A stretch of 64,000 bases of DNA from Metallibacterium scheffleri (GTDB taxonomy: Bacteria; Pseudomonadota; Gammaproteobacteria; Xanthomonadales; Rhodanobacteraceae). Under the pieces are notes generated by a model. The model searched no databases and was not told the origin of the DNA. It worked only from the letters and a program-made list of their open reading frames with translations. How positions within the stretch are numbered: position 1 is the stretch's first letter; every line of letters begins with the position of its first letter. The translations under genes and the position numbers were made by a program. Shown here in pieces: positions 28,772-36,959 of this stretch. The stretch is taken from positions 136,219-200,218 of the forward strand of contig NZ_LDOS01000001.1 of the NCBI RefSeq assembly GCF_002077135.1, read 5' to 3'.

Positions 28772-28980
28772 TGTGCTCCGCACTGGTCAGCTGGGCCCAC
28801 TCCGCAGCGAGCATCGTTCGGGTCCAAGCAACCGTACTCGAATCGAACGCTCGTTCAATTGCTGTACTGGAGCGCTGTGGTTTCGCGCGAGAAGGTCTCC
28901 TGCGTTCGTACCGCAAGGTACGCGGTAGGCATGGCAACTTCTACATGTATGCACACGTCGCATTGCGCGCAGACGCATAA
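28772..28980 (+). pseudogene. GNAT acetyltransferase C-terminal remnant
   Basis: The frame ending at 28980 encodes VQATVLESNARSIAVLERCG followed by FAREGLLRSYRKVRGRHG and a YMYAH end, the unmistakable C-terminal third of a RimJ/RimL-type acetyltransferase (residue pairs N-A-R-S and CGF-REG). The N-terminal acetyl-CoA-binding part is missing: upstream the frame runs into natB without an initiator or a GNAT core. It fills most of the 322-bp space between natB and higB and marks a past deletion or insertion boundary next to the toxin-antitoxin module. Confidence 0.75.
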
Positions 28981-29029
28981 CCCCGGCCAGCAAGCCGCGC
29001 AGGCGATTGCTGAGCGAGTGTCCCGGTGC

Positions 29030-29059
29030 TTGACAGTACATATTGTGTCTAGGCACAAT
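29030..29059 (+). promoter_or_regulatory. higBA promoter with overlapping dyad operator
   Basis: TTGACA (29030-29035) is a consensus -35, and CACAAT (29054-29059) is the likely -10 at 18-bp spacing, ending 5 nt before the toxin start codon. The -10 is half of a dyad ATTGTG-N6-CACAAT (29042-29059). This fits an operator for the HigA-type antitoxin, giving autorepression, and an almost leaderless transcript. Confidence 0.7.
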
Positions 29060-29064
29060 GTGGC

Positions 29065-29352
29065 ATGTGGACGATTCTGGAACACCGCCAGGCGGACAAG
29101 GAACTTTCGTCGGGGCGCGTTCCGGTCGAGATCCTGAAACGCTACGAGAAGTGGAAAGACATTGCCATGCTCTCCGGCCCGCAAGGCCTCCGCGCCATCA
29201 GGGGCTTCCGTGATGAGGCGCTATCCGGCGACTTGAAGGGTTTCAGGTCATCCCGGTTGAGCGAGCAATGGCGTGTCATCTACTCCGTGGAGGCCGACGT
29301 CATGACCGTCCAAGTTGTTCGCGTTACCCCGCATGACTATCGGAGGCACTGA
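29065..29352 (+). CDS. higB: HigB-like toxin (RelE/ParE superfamily)
   Basis: 95-residue small basic protein, likely a ribosome-dependent mRNA interferase of the HigB/RelE type. The core LRAIRGFRDEALSGDLKGFR followed by SSRLSEQWRVIYSVEAD matches the beta-sheet/helix pattern of this superfamily, with the basic and aromatic residues (R, K, W, Y) needed for RNA cleavage, and it ends VVRVTPHDYRRH. The toxin gene comes before the antitoxin, the HigBA order; the antitoxin starts 1 nt after its stop. The ATG at 29065 lies 5 nt after the -10 box. Toxicity itself cannot be read from sequence. Confidence 0.85.
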   Translation: MWTILEHRQADKELSSGRVPVEILKRYEKWKDIAMLSGPQGLRAIRGFRDEALSGDLKGFRSSRLSEQWRVIYSVEADVMTVQVVRVTPHDYRRH

Positions 29353-29353
29353 A

Positions 29354-29608
29354 ATGCCCAAGCTCATTCCTGCCAAAAAGCGCATCGATGTCAGTCCTGG
29401 CGAATCGGTGCGGATCATCCGCGAGTTGCAAAGCCTTAGCCAAACGCAGCTCTCGTCACTTTGCGGCATTCCGCAAACCACCATTTCCAGCATCGAAACT
29501 GGTCGGGTCAACCTCGGCGTCGAGCGTGCAAAGGTTCTGGCAACCTCGCTGCATTGCCATCCTGCAGTTCTCGTCTTCCCGGGTTGGCAGCTGGAATCTG
29601 CCGCATAG
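29354..29608 (+). CDS. higA: HigA-like Xre-family antitoxin
   Basis: 84-residue helix-turn-helix antitoxin and autorepressor. The HTH lies at about residues 21-50: ESVRIIRELQSLSQTQLSSL followed by CGIPQTTISSIETGRVN, with the classic turn and recognition helix. The rest, LGVERAKVLATSLHCHPAVL plus VFPGW, completes the Xre fold and probably binds the toxin. Starts at ATG 29354, 1 nt after the toxin stop. The dyad over the higBA -10 box is its probable operator. Its end overlaps the likely start region of a GNAT gene. Confidence 0.85.
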   Translation: MPKLIPAKKRIDVSPGESVRIIRELQSLSQTQLSSLCGIPQTTISSIETGRVNLGVERAKVLATSLHCHPAVLVFPGWQLESAA

Positions 29609-30096
29609 TTGTCGAGCAGCTCAGGCCCAGGCGGCATGATCGCGACGGGTTCGCCTGCAGCGAGCCATCCCTGGACACCTACCTGCGCCAGCAGGCAGCC
29701 CAACACCATCGCGCTGGCATCAGCACCACGCACGTCCTGGTGGCTGGCAGCGATCCGGCCCGCATCCTCGGCTATTGCAGCCTGTCCGCGGCTCAGCTCC
29801 TGCTGACCGAATTGCAGGAGGCGGATCGCAAGCACCTGCCCAGCTACCCGGTGCCGGCGATCCGGATGGGACGGCTCGCTGTCTCGGCCAGTGAGCAGGG
29901 GAAGGGGTATGGTGACTACCTGCTGGCGCATGCCGTGGCGCGCTGCCTGGGGCTGCGGGACCAGCTTGGGGTGAACGTACTGCTGGTGGATGCGCTGCAC
30001 GAGAAGGCGGCCCGTTTCTATCGCGCCTATGGTTTCCGCGAAGCCACGGCGAATTCGCAGACATTGTATTTACCACTGGGTGTTGCCGAGCGTTGA
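29584..30096 (+). CDS. TacT-like GNAT acetyltransferase downstream of higBA
   Basis: About 170 residues. The sequence resembles tRNA-acetylating toxins of the TacT/AtaT group: HDRDGFACSEPSLDTYLRQQ at the N-terminus (family pattern HDRxxFxCGxxxLDxxLR), the acetyl-CoA loop RMGRLAVSASEQGKGYGDYL, and the ending KAARFYRAYGFRE with the conserved tyrosine. The start is unsure: TTG 29584 gives a compact protein overlapping higA by 25 bp; an ATG at 29461 also exists. TacT enzymes usually follow a DUF1778 (TacA) ribbon-helix-helix antitoxin; none is present and higA holds that place. It may be a third member of the module, or a stray toxin. Confidence 0.75.
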   Translation: MAAGICRIVVEQLRPRRHDRDGFACSEPSLDTYLRQQAAQHHRAGISTTHVLVAGSDPARILGYCSLSAAQLLLTELQEADRKHLPSYPVPAIRMGRLAVSASEQGKGYGDYLLAHAVARCLGLRDQLGVNVLLVDALHEKAARFYRAYGFREATANSQTLYLPLGVAER

Positions 30097-30245
30097 AAGC
30101 CGATCAAGATTGCGGGGCAACCGTATCGGCGCCAGACGCGTATCAGGCACGGCTGCGTACACGCCTGCGCGAATCGGCCACTGGCGTGACCGCTTCGCGT
30201 CGGCCAGCCATGGCCTGGCTGAGAGGCTGAAAAATTCACACCCGC

Positions 30246-31301
30246 TCAGCGCTCGCGCTGACGCCGCCCCAGCACGCGTGACGGGCGCGGGTCGGCGTGG
30301 CGACGCAACTGCGCTTCCAGCGCGGCTTCCTGCTGTTCCCGCTCGCTGCTGAGTTTCAGATAGCTGCGCCAGCGCGCCGGGTTGAGTTCGCCGCTATCCA
30401 GCGCGTCGCGCACGGCGCAGCCCGGTTCGTTGCCGTGCGCGCAATCGCTGAAGCGGCACTGGCCGGCCAGCGCCTCGATATCGGCGTACTGGGCCAGGTC
30501 CTCGTCGCCGGTGAGCTTGAGCTCGCGCATGCCCGGCGTGTCGATCAGGCAGGCGCCGCCCGGCAGCGGCAGCAACGCGCGGTGCGTGGTGGTGTGGCGG
30601 CCGCGGCTGTCGTGCGCGCGCACCGCGGCGGTGGCCTGCGCGGCGTGACCCAGCAGCGTGTTGGTGAGGGTGGACTTGCCCGCGCCGGAAGAGCCCACCA
30701 GCGCCAGCGTGGCGCCAGGTTGCAGCCACGACGCGAGCTGGTCGCCCAGCGTCGCGTCCTTGGCATTGATCGCCAGTGCCGACGCGTCGGCGGGCAAGGC
30801 AGCGCGCAGCGCAGCGAGCTGCGCGGCATGCCCGGGATGCACATCGGCCTTGCTCAGCAGGATCAGTGCCTGCGCGCCGGAGCCTTCGATCAGCGCCAGA
30901 TAGCGCTGGATGCGCGCGGGATTGAAATCGCCGTCCAGGCCCATCAGCACGCACACGGTGTCGACGTTGGCGGCGATCGGCTGGCGCGCGTAGCGCTCGC
31001 CGGCGGCGGCACGACTGAGCAGGCTGCGCCGCGGCAGGATCTCGATGATATGCGGCGGCCTGCCGTCGGCAAGGATGACGAAATCGCCGACTACCGGGCG
31101 CTGCTCGGGCGTCAGGCTGCGGCGCAGAAAGCCTGGCGCGGGCTGCGCCTTGAAACTCTCGCGGCCATCGTGCAGCACGTAACCGGCGCGGTGCTGCGCG
31201 GCCACGCGCGCCACGCGCTGCGCGGCCGCGAGCGCGGGCCATGGCTGCGCCGGCGGCCAGCCCACGGCCACCAGCGCGGCGAACGGATCGAAGGTATGCA
31301 T
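30246..31301 (-). CDS. rsgA: Ribosome small subunit-dependent GTPase RsgA
   Basis: 351-residue circularly permuted GTPase that checks 30S subunit maturation. An N-terminal OB-fold (about 60-120, VVGDFVILADG) is followed by G motifs in the permuted order: G4 LSKAD, G1 GSSGAGKST, G2 SRGRHTTTH and G3 DTPGMREL. The C-terminal zinc-binding part reads CRFSDCAHGNEPGC with the C-x-C-H-C spacing. Start at ATG 31301 (MHTFDPFAAL); an in-frame ATG at 31355 would extend into a region with no RsgA similarity. Divergent from the aminotransferase gene. Length and motifs are normal for the family. Confidence 0.95.
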   Translation of the reverse strand: MHTFDPFAALVAVGWPPAQPWPALAAAQRVARVAAQHRAGYVLHDGRESFKAQPAPGFLRRSLTPEQRPVVGDFVILADGRPPHIIEILPRRSLLSRAAAGERYARQPIAANVDTVCVLMGLDGDFNPARIQRYLALIEGSGAQALILLSKADVHPGHAAQLAALRAALPADASALAINAKDATLGDQLASWLQPGATLALVGSSGAGKSTLTNTLLGHAAQATAAVRAHDSRGRHTTTHRALLPLPGGACLIDTPGMRELKLTGDEDLAQYADIEALAGQCRFSDCAHGNEPGCAVRDALDSGELNPARWRSYLKLSSEREQQEAALEAQLRRHADPRPSRVLGRRQRER

Positions 31302-31384
31302 GCATGGATTATGGCGGGTGCGACGCATGAACCGCTGGTGCGCGCGTGCCGCCATGCACGCGCGAACGCGGCCGCAGGCACTGC

Positions 31385-31390
31385 TAGCAT
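31385..31390 (+). promoter_or_regulatory. -10 element (TAGCAT) upstream of the aminotransferase gene
   Basis: TAGCAT sits in CTGCTAGCAT, the same decamer core found before hemD and hemX in this window. It ends 30 nt before the start codon, leaving a short leader, unlike the leaderless arrangement at hemD and hemX. Confidence 0.45.
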
Positions 31391-31420
31391 GGCGCGCTTT
31401 GCAGCCATGTCGGTCACGTC

Positions 31421-32668
31421 ATGCCCGATTTCCGCCTCGCTCCCGCCACGCGTCTCGACCAGGTGCGCTACGACATCCGCGGCCCACTCAGCCAGCGCGC
31501 GCGTGAACTCGAGCAGCAGGGCGTGGACCTGCTGCGCATCAACATCGGCAATCCGGCGCGCTTCGGCCTGCACCCGCCGGCGGCGCTGCGCGAGGCCATC
31601 GCTGCGCACCTGCACGAGGCCGACGCCTACGGCCACGAGCTGGGCCTGGAGATCGCGCGCGAGGCGCTGATCGCCGACGCCGCGGCGCGCGGCATTGGCG
31701 TACTGGATGCCGAGCACGTATTCATCGGCAACGGCGTCAGCGAGCTGATCGACATGAGCCTGCGCGCGCTGCTGGAGCCGGGCGACGAGGTGCTGCTGCC
31801 GCGTCCCGACTATCCGCTATGGAGCGCCGCCACGCGCCTCAACGGCGGCGTGCCGCGCTACTACGACTGCCCGGCGTCGCGCGGCCACCAGCCGGATGCG
31901 GGAGAGATCGAGGCACTGATCACCCCGCGCACACGCGCGCTGGTGCTGATCAATCCCAACAACCCGACCGGCGCGATGTATCCGCGTGCGCTGCTGCAGC
32001 AACTGGTGGCACTGGCCGCGCGGCATCGGCTGCTGCTGCTGAGCGACGAGATTTATGACGGCATCACCTACGACGATGCGCAGTTCACGCCCTTGGCCGC
32101 GCTGTCCGGAGAGGTGCCCTGTCTGAGCTTCGGCGGACTGTCCAAGCTCTGGCGCGCCTGCGGCTATCGTGTCGGTTGGCTGCAATTGACCGGCGCGCGC
32201 GCGGCGCTGCAGCCGTTGCGCGATGCCTTGCAGTTGCTGGCCGCGCTGCGCCTGTGCGCCAACCAGATGGGGCAGTATGCGATCCCCGTGGCCTTGCAAC
32301 TGCGCGGCGAGATACACACCCTCACCACGCCGGGCGGACGCCTGCACGCCACGCGCGCGAGTTTGATCGAAGGCATCGCGCGCAGCGAGTTCCTCGAGGT
32401 GGTCGTGCCGCGCGGTGCCATCTACGCGTTCCCCGCGCTGCGTGACGGACTGCTGCCCGGCTTCGACGACCAGGCCTTTGCGCTGGACCTGCTCGAGCAC
32501 GAGCACGTGCTGCTGACGCCGGGCAGCGGCTTCAACCTGACCGACAGCCGGCACCTGCGCCTGACCCTGCTGCCCGAGCCAGCGATGATGACCGAGGTGC
32601 TGGCGCGCCTCGAGCGTGCGTTGGCGCGCCATGTCGAAGCCGCGGCGCCGCGTTACGCGCATGGCTGA
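31421..32668 (+). CDS. alaA: Pyridoxal-phosphate aminotransferase, AlaA-like (alanine aminotransferase)
   Basis: 415-residue class I aminotransferase, probably pyruvate-glutamate (alanine) transaminase. The start PATRLDQVRYDIRGPLSQRA is typical of the AlaA/YfbQ group. The cofactor pocket is visible: INPNNPTGAMY, LLLLSDEIYDGITYD with the pyridine-nitrogen Asp, and the Schiff-base lysine K242 in GGLSKLWRACGYRVGW (family form NGLSKxxRxxGxRxGW). It ends HLRLTLLPEP with the substrate-binding Arg. Overlaps the SGNH hydrolase gene by 8 bp and is divergent from rsgA. Confidence 0.9.
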   Translation: MPDFRLAPATRLDQVRYDIRGPLSQRARELEQQGVDLLRINIGNPARFGLHPPAALREAIAAHLHEADAYGHELGLEIAREALIADAAARGIGVLDAEHVFIGNGVSELIDMSLRALLEPGDEVLLPRPDYPLWSAATRLNGGVPRYYDCPASRGHQPDAGEIEALITPRTRALVLINPNNPTGAMYPRALLQQLVALAARHRLLLLSDEIYDGITYDDAQFTPLAALSGEVPCLSFGGLSKLWRACGYRVGWLQLTGARAALQPLRDALQLLAALRLCANQMGQYAIPVALQLRGEIHTLTTPGGRLHATRASLIEGIARSEFLEVVVPRGAIYAFPALRDGLLPGFDDQAFALDLLEHEHVLLTPGSGFNLTDSRHLRLTLLPEPAMMTEVLARLERALARHVEAAAPRYAHG

Positions 32669-33281
32669 ACTGCGCCTGCTGGCGCTGGGCGATTCGTACA
32701 CGGTGGGCGAGGGCGTGGCGCCAAGCGCAGCCTGGCCCGCGCAACTCGTCGCGCGCCTGCGCGAACACGGCCACGACTGCGCCGCGCCGACCGTGCTGGC
32801 GCGCACCGGCTGGACCACGGATGAGCTGCTGGCGGCACTGGCAACGGCCACGCTGGCACCGCCCTATGACCTGGTGACGCTGCAGATCGGCGTCAACGAC
32901 CAGTACCGCGGCCGCGACATGGAGGCATTCGTGCGCGGTTTCGATGCACTGCTGGCGCAGGCGCTGCGCCTCGCCGATGCGCGCGCGACGCGCGTGCTGG
33001 GCGTGTCGATTCCGGACTGGAGCGTGACGCCGTTCGCCAGGCAGGATGCGCGCGCGCCGCAAGCCATCGCCACGACCATCGACCAATTCAATGCGCGGGC
33101 GCGCGCGTGCGCACTGCGTGTCGGCGCCGGCTGGGTTGACATCACCAGCGCCAGCCGCCGCGCTGGCCAAGCGCCCGAACAGCTGTGCGCCGATAGCCTG
33201 CATCCCGGTCCCGCGCAATACGCGCACTGGGTTGCAACCGCACTGTTGCCCGCCGCACGGGAGCAACTGCCCGCACCCTGA
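32661..33281 (+). CDS. SGNH/GDSL hydrolase
   Basis: 206-residue esterase/lipase-type hydrolase. Block I has the nucleophile in LALGDSYTVGEGV, the third block is GVNDQYRG (Asn), and the catalytic Asp/His pair is in CADSLHPGPAQYAHW. No signal peptide, so it is cytosolic. The ATG at 32661 overlaps the aminotransferase stop by 8 bp, so the two are coupled. The substrate is unknown; cytosolic SGNH enzymes act on acyl-thioesters, lipids or acetylated carbohydrates. Confidence 0.88.
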   Translation: MAELRLLALGDSYTVGEGVAPSAAWPAQLVARLREHGHDCAAPTVLARTGWTTDELLAALATATLAPPYDLVTLQIGVNDQYRGRDMEAFVRGFDALLAQALRLADARATRVLGVSIPDWSVTPFARQDARAPQAIATTIDQFNARARACALRVGAGWVDITSASRRAGQAPEQLCADSLHPGPAQYAHWVATALLPAAREQLPAP

Positions 33282-33394
33282 AATGGCCGCGCGGCACATG
33301 GTCCGCAGCGCCTTGAGCACGCATATTGCCGCAGTCACGCACCAAACGGTGTTGCGATCCGTTATCATTTGCGCTCAGCCCCGTGGAACCCGCC

Positions 33395-34645
33395 ATGTCC
33401 TCGCCTGCCGCTCGTACGCGCCTGCCGCGCTCGTCGCGCTGGATCGCTTTTTTCGCGGTGCTGGGGCCGGGGCTGGTGGTGATGCTGGCCGATACCGACG
33501 TCGGCAGCGTGATCACCGCCGCGCAAAGCGGCGCGCAATGGGGCTATCGACTGCTGATCTGGCAACTGCTGCTGGTGCCGGTGCTGTACGTGGTGCAGGA
33601 ACTCACCGTGCGCCTGGGCATTTTCACCGGCAAGGGCCACGGCGAGCTGATCCGCGAGCACTTCGGCGCGGGCTGGGCATGGCTTTCGGTCAGCGGGCTG
33701 GCGGTGGCGTCGGCGGGCGCGATCATCACCGAATTTTCCGGCGTGGCCGGCGTCGGCGAGCTGTTCGGCGTGCCACGCGCGGCCAGTCTGGCACTGGCCG
33801 CGGCGTTTCTGCTGGTCGTGGTGTGGACCGGCAGCTACCGGCGCGTGGAGCGCGTGGCGATCCTGCTGGGCCTGTTCGAGCTGGCCTTCGTCTGGGTGGC
33901 GCTGCGCGCGCCGCTGGATGGCCACCAGGTGGCGCGCCAGTTGTTCGCCATGCCGCTGCACAGCGGTGATTACTGGTATCTGGTCGCGGCCAACATTGGC
34001 GCGGTGATCATGCCGTGGATGGTGTTTTATCAGCAGTCGGCGGTGGCCGACAAAAAACTCACGCCCGGCGATTACGCCTATGCGCGCTGGGACACCGCGC
34101 TGGGCGCAGTGCTGACCCAGGTGATCATGGCGGCGGTGCTGATGGCTGCCGCGGCGACACTGGCCTCCGCGCACAGCAACGCGGCGCTGAACAGCGTCGG
34201 CCAGATCGCCGGTGCGCTGACGCCGATGCTGGGCCACGCCCTGGGCCATACGCTGTTTGGTCTGGGCATGCTCGGCGCGGCCATGGTCGCGGCCATCGTA
34301 GTCGCGCTGGCGGCGGCATGGGGCTTCGGCGAGGTCACCGGCTACAAGCATTCGCTCGAGCATCACCCACTGGAAGCGCCGTGGTTCTACCTGATCTTCA
34401 GCGTCGGCGTGATCGGCGGCGCGCTGGTGGTGGCGCTGGTACCCGACCTGGTGGCGCTGGCGGTGGGCGTGGAGGTGATGAACGCGCTGATGTTGCCGCT
34501 GGTGCTGGGCTTGCTGGTGGCGCTGGCGATGCGTGCGCTGCCGCCCGCGCACCGCTTGCGCGGCGTCTATGCCGTGGTGGTGATCGCGGTGGTCGTGCTG
34601 ACCTCGCTGCTCGGCGTGTACGGCGGCCTCTCGACGCTGTTTTGA
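33395..34645 (+). CDS. NRAMP-family (SLC11-related) metal transporter, atypical subgroup
   Basis: 416-residue protein with about 11 membrane helices, SLC11 fold. TM1 reads VVMLADTDVGSVITAAQSGA: DTDVGS (residues 33-38) stands where transition-metal NRAMPs have DPGN. TM6 reads AVIMPWMVF with Met206-Pro-Trp in place of Met-Pro-His. The methionine that prefers soft transition metals is kept, but Asn (TM1) and His (TM6) are changed, so specificity or proton coupling could differ from MntH. A weak -10 (TATCAT, 33363-33368) precedes the ATG at 33395. Alternatives are a Mg or other NRAMP-related carrier. Confidence 0.85.
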   Translation: MSSPAARTRLPRSSRWIAFFAVLGPGLVVMLADTDVGSVITAAQSGAQWGYRLLIWQLLLVPVLYVVQELTVRLGIFTGKGHGELIREHFGAGWAWLSVSGLAVASAGAIITEFSGVAGVGELFGVPRAASLALAAAFLLVVVWTGSYRRVERVAILLGLFELAFVWVALRAPLDGHQVARQLFAMPLHSGDYWYLVAANIGAVIMPWMVFYQQSAVADKKLTPGDYAYARWDTALGAVLTQVIMAAVLMAAAATLASAHSNAALNSVGQIAGALTPMLGHALGHTLFGLGMLGAAMVAAIVVALAAAWGFGEVTGYKHSLEHHPLEAPWFYLIFSVGVIGGALVVALVPDLVALAVGVEVMNALMLPLVLGLLVALAMRALPPAHRLRGVYAVVVIAVVVLTSLLGVYGGLSTLF

Positions 34646-34646
34646 G

Positions 34647-34667
34647 CCATGCCGCACCCGGGCATGG
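34647..34667. terminator. Candidate hairpin terminator after the NRAMP-like gene
   Basis: A perfect 7-bp stem CCATGCC / GGCATGG with a 7-nt loop starts 2 nt after the NRAMP stop, in the 133-bp gap to the convergent kinase gene. No U-run follows. Confidence 0.4.
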
Positions 34668-34778
34668 GGGCTCGCAACGGACGCCAAGCGCGCAGGATTC
34701 TTGCCGGAGCCGCACCCGAAATCATTGCGCGGCCTTGGCGTTTTTTGCGAACAGCAGGTGCTTCGAACACCAGGCGCT

Positions 34779-35723
34779 TCATTCCAGAGCTTCGATCAGC
34801 GCGTCGAGATCGGCGAGGTGCTCGTCCCACCAGCGCGGTTCGCCGGCAAAGGGAAACGCGCGCGGAAACGCCGGATCGTGCCAGCGCGCCGCGATCCAGC
34901 CGGCGTGGTGCACCTGGCGCAGCGCGCGCAGCGCCGGTATCAAAGCCAGCTCGGCGTGATCGAACGGGCGCATTTGTTCATAGCCTTCCAGCAACTGCTG
35001 CATGGCCAGCTCGTCGCTCGCCAGCATCCACAAGTCCTGCACCGCTGGGCCCATGCGCGCGTCATCGAAATCGACCAGGGTCGGCCCCGCATCGGTCCAC
35101 AGCACGTTGCCCGCGTGGCAGTCGCCGTGCAGGCGCAGGCGGCGCGCGGCGACGGCATCGAGGCGCGCGTCGATGCGTTCGGCCAGCCGGCGCGTGGCCG
35201 CGCGGTAGGACGCATGCAGATGCGCCGGCAACAAGCCCGAGGCCAGCACCGCCGCGGCCGGCTGGCGCAGGAAACTGTCCACGTCCAGCGCGCCGCGCGC
35301 GCGGAACGCCTGGCGCGCGCCGATCTCGTGCACGCGCGCCAGCAGGCGTCCCAGCCATTGCAGGGTGTCGGCGGATTCCAGCACCGGCGCGTGTCCGCCA
35401 CGGCGCGCAAACAGCGCGTAACGAAAGCCATCGTGACGCAGTAGCGTGTGTCCGCCGCAGCGCAGCGGCGCCACCACCGGTAATTCGCCCGCGGCCAGCT
35501 CGGCGGCAAAATCGTGTTCCTCGGCGATGGCCGCATCCGACCAGCGCCCCGGCCGGTAGAACTTGACCACCACGAAACCGCCCGCGTCGAGGCCAACCTG
35601 ATACACGCGGTTCTCGTAGCTGGGCAGCGCCAGCAGGCGTCCGTCGGGGGCATACCCCGCAGCGTCCACGGCATCCAGCACGCGCGCTGGATCGAGCCCG
35701 GCGTAGGGCGCGACCTGGCTCAT
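34779..35723 (-). CDS. srkA: SrkA-like stress-response Ser/Thr kinase (RdoA/YihE family)
   Basis: 314-residue aminoglycoside-phosphotransferase-fold kinase. The ATP-binding start is LPSYENRVYQVGLDAGGFVV followed by VKFYRPGRWS with its Lys; the catalytic loop is LHGDCHAGNVLW with Asp and Asn, and the metal-binding Asp is in LVDFDDARMGP. This matches SrkA/RdoA, which protects cells from programmed death under envelope stress. ATG at 35723 overlaps the thioesterase stop by 4 bp. It is the last gene of the rhodanese-thioesterase-kinase run; no dsbA, which often follows in enteric bacteria, is present. Confidence 0.9.
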   Translation of the reverse strand: MSQVAPYAGLDPARVLDAVDAAGYAPDGRLLALPSYENRVYQVGLDAGGFVVVKFYRPGRWSDAAIAEEHDFAAELAAGELPVVAPLRCGGHTLLRHDGFRYALFARRGGHAPVLESADTLQWLGRLLARVHEIGARQAFRARGALDVDSFLRQPAAAVLASGLLPAHLHASYRAATRRLAERIDARLDAVAARRLRLHGDCHAGNVLWTDAGPTLVDFDDARMGPAVQDLWMLASDELAMQQLLEGYEQMRPFDHAELALIPALRALRQVHHAGWIAARWHDPAFPRAFPFAGEPRWWDEHLADLDALIEALE

Positions 35724-36160
35724 GCGCCGTCGTTCGGATCGCGCTCCGCGACGATGGCGCAGGTCAACCGCGAGATGCAGGTCAGGCGTCCGTCCGCGTC
35801 CTCGATGCGGATTTCCCAGACCTGCGTGGCACGGCCCAGATGCAAGGGCCGCGCGGTGCCGGTGACCGTGCCCGCGCGCACCGCGCGCAGGTGATTGGCG
35901 TTGATCTCCAGCCCGACCGCGCGCGTACCGGGCGCGCAACACAGGTTGGCGGCGGCGCTGCCCAGGGTCTCGGCCAGCGCCGCCGAGGCGCCGCCATGCA
36001 GCAGGCCGAACGGCTGCACGGTGCGCGCATCCACCGGCAGGGTGCCACGCAGGAAATCCGCGCCCGCTTCGGTGAGGTGCATGCCGAGGGTTTCCGCCAG
36101 CGTGCCGCGCGCGGCGACATTCAGCGCAACCAGATCGGGGGATGTCCGCCAGATACCCAC
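35720..36160 (-). CDS. Hotdog-fold thioesterase (PaaI/YdiI-like)
   Basis: 146-residue acyl-CoA thioesterase of the hotdog superfamily. The family's active-site region is LLHGGASAALAETLGSAAAN, with the His-Gly-Gly loop and the catalytic Glu in LAETLG, then the NANHLRAVRAGTVTGTARPL strand pair. Closest in pattern to YdiI/MenI and EntH, which release aromatic acyl groups from CoA; the real substrate is open since no menaquinone genes are nearby. Start: GTG 36160, 2 nt after the rhodanese stop. Overlaps the kinase gene by 4 bp. Confidence 0.87.
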   Translation of the reverse strand: MGIWRTSPDLVALNVAARGTLAETLGMHLTEAGADFLRGTLPVDARTVQPFGLLHGGASAALAETLGSAAANLCCAPGTRAVGLEINANHLRAVRAGTVTGTARPLHLGRATQVWEIRIEDADGRLTCISRLTCAIVAERDPNDGA

Positions 36161-36162
36161 GC

Positions 36163-36606
36163 TCAGTTCTTGCCCTTGGCCACCGGCAGATCGGCCTGGC
36201 GCCAGGCTGCGATGCCACCCGCCAGGCTATGCACATTCTTGAAACCGGCCTGCACCAGGCGCTTGGCGGCGCGCTGCGAGGTGATGCCGCTGCGGCAGCA
36301 CACCACCACCGGCATCTCCTTGAGCTTGGCCAGGTCCTTGTGCTCGGGATCGAACTTGTCCATGGCCACGTGCTTGGCGCCGGGGATGTGCGCCTTGTCG
36401 TACTCGGCGCGCGGCGAAACATCGATCAGCAGCGCGCTCTCGCGGTTGAGCAGGCGCGTGACCGTGGCCGGCGTGGCGTCCTGCCAGCCGCGACGCAGGC
36501 GCATGATCTCGGTGACGATCAGGGCCAGGATCAGCGCCGCGAAAGCCGCCAGCAGCAGGCCATGCTGGGCTGCGAACGCGGGCAGGTGCTGCAGAAACTC
36601 ATGCAT
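36163..36606 (-). CDS. Membrane-anchored rhodanese-like sulfurtransferase (YibN-like)
   Basis: 147 residues. One N-terminal membrane helix (LLLAAFAALILALIVTEIM, about 22-40) anchors a single rhodanese domain (about 52-140) with ESALLIDVSPRAEYDKAHI and active-site cysteine in VVVCCRSGITSQRAA; the loop CRSGIT is short, as in single-domain rhodaneses. The start at 36606 gives the expected Met before the helix. First gene of a three-gene run with the thioesterase and kinase. In enteric bacteria yibN lies next to secB, which is not seen here. Confidence 0.88.
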   Translation of the reverse strand: MHEFLQHLPAFAAQHGLLLAAFAALILALIVTEIMRLRRGWQDATPATVTRLLNRESALLIDVSPRAEYDKAHIPGAKHVAMDKFDPEHKDLAKLKEMPVVVCCRSGITSQRAAKRLVQAGFKNVHSLAGGIAAWRQADLPVAKGKN

Positions 36607-36959
36607 CGGGGGACACTCGGCGTAGGCGGTAGGCCGGCCATTATCGGCGCGCCGTGGCGCGCGTGCACGAAGCAGATGTGGCGCACCTCTTCCGACATGC
36701 GTTACCAGCGCGGCATCGTGTGCCCAGGGCATCCACAGTCCCTTCCGGCCACCCATTGCGATGAACGTGGCAGGCGGTAACGACCGGCATTGGACCTGTG
36801 CCGCCATGACCGTTTCCTGTTCAGGTCATTGCGTTCGAATTATTTGTAATTACGGATTAATCACGGCGAATACGGTTTTTGTAATTTGACAGAAATATCA
36901 AGCGCCCGTATGAAACATGAACCATGCCTGTCTGACCGCACCGATTCCAGGAGAGATTC
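36607..36959. other. Intergenic region between rhodanese and ggt genes
   Basis: 353 bp between divergent genes. No coding gene is supported. The right third (36830-36915) is AT-rich and carries the ggt promoter described separately; the left part is ordinary GC-rich sequence in which no clear promoter for the rhodanese run was found. Confidence 0.7.
36886..36914 (+). promoter_or_regulatory. Sigma-70-type promoter of the gamma-glutamyltransferase gene
   Basis: TTGACA (36886-36891) and TATGAA (36909-36914) are separated by exactly 17 bp, and the stretch before them is AT-rich like an UP element. The start codon follows 45 nt later, after an AGGAGA site at 36949-36954. Confidence 0.75.
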
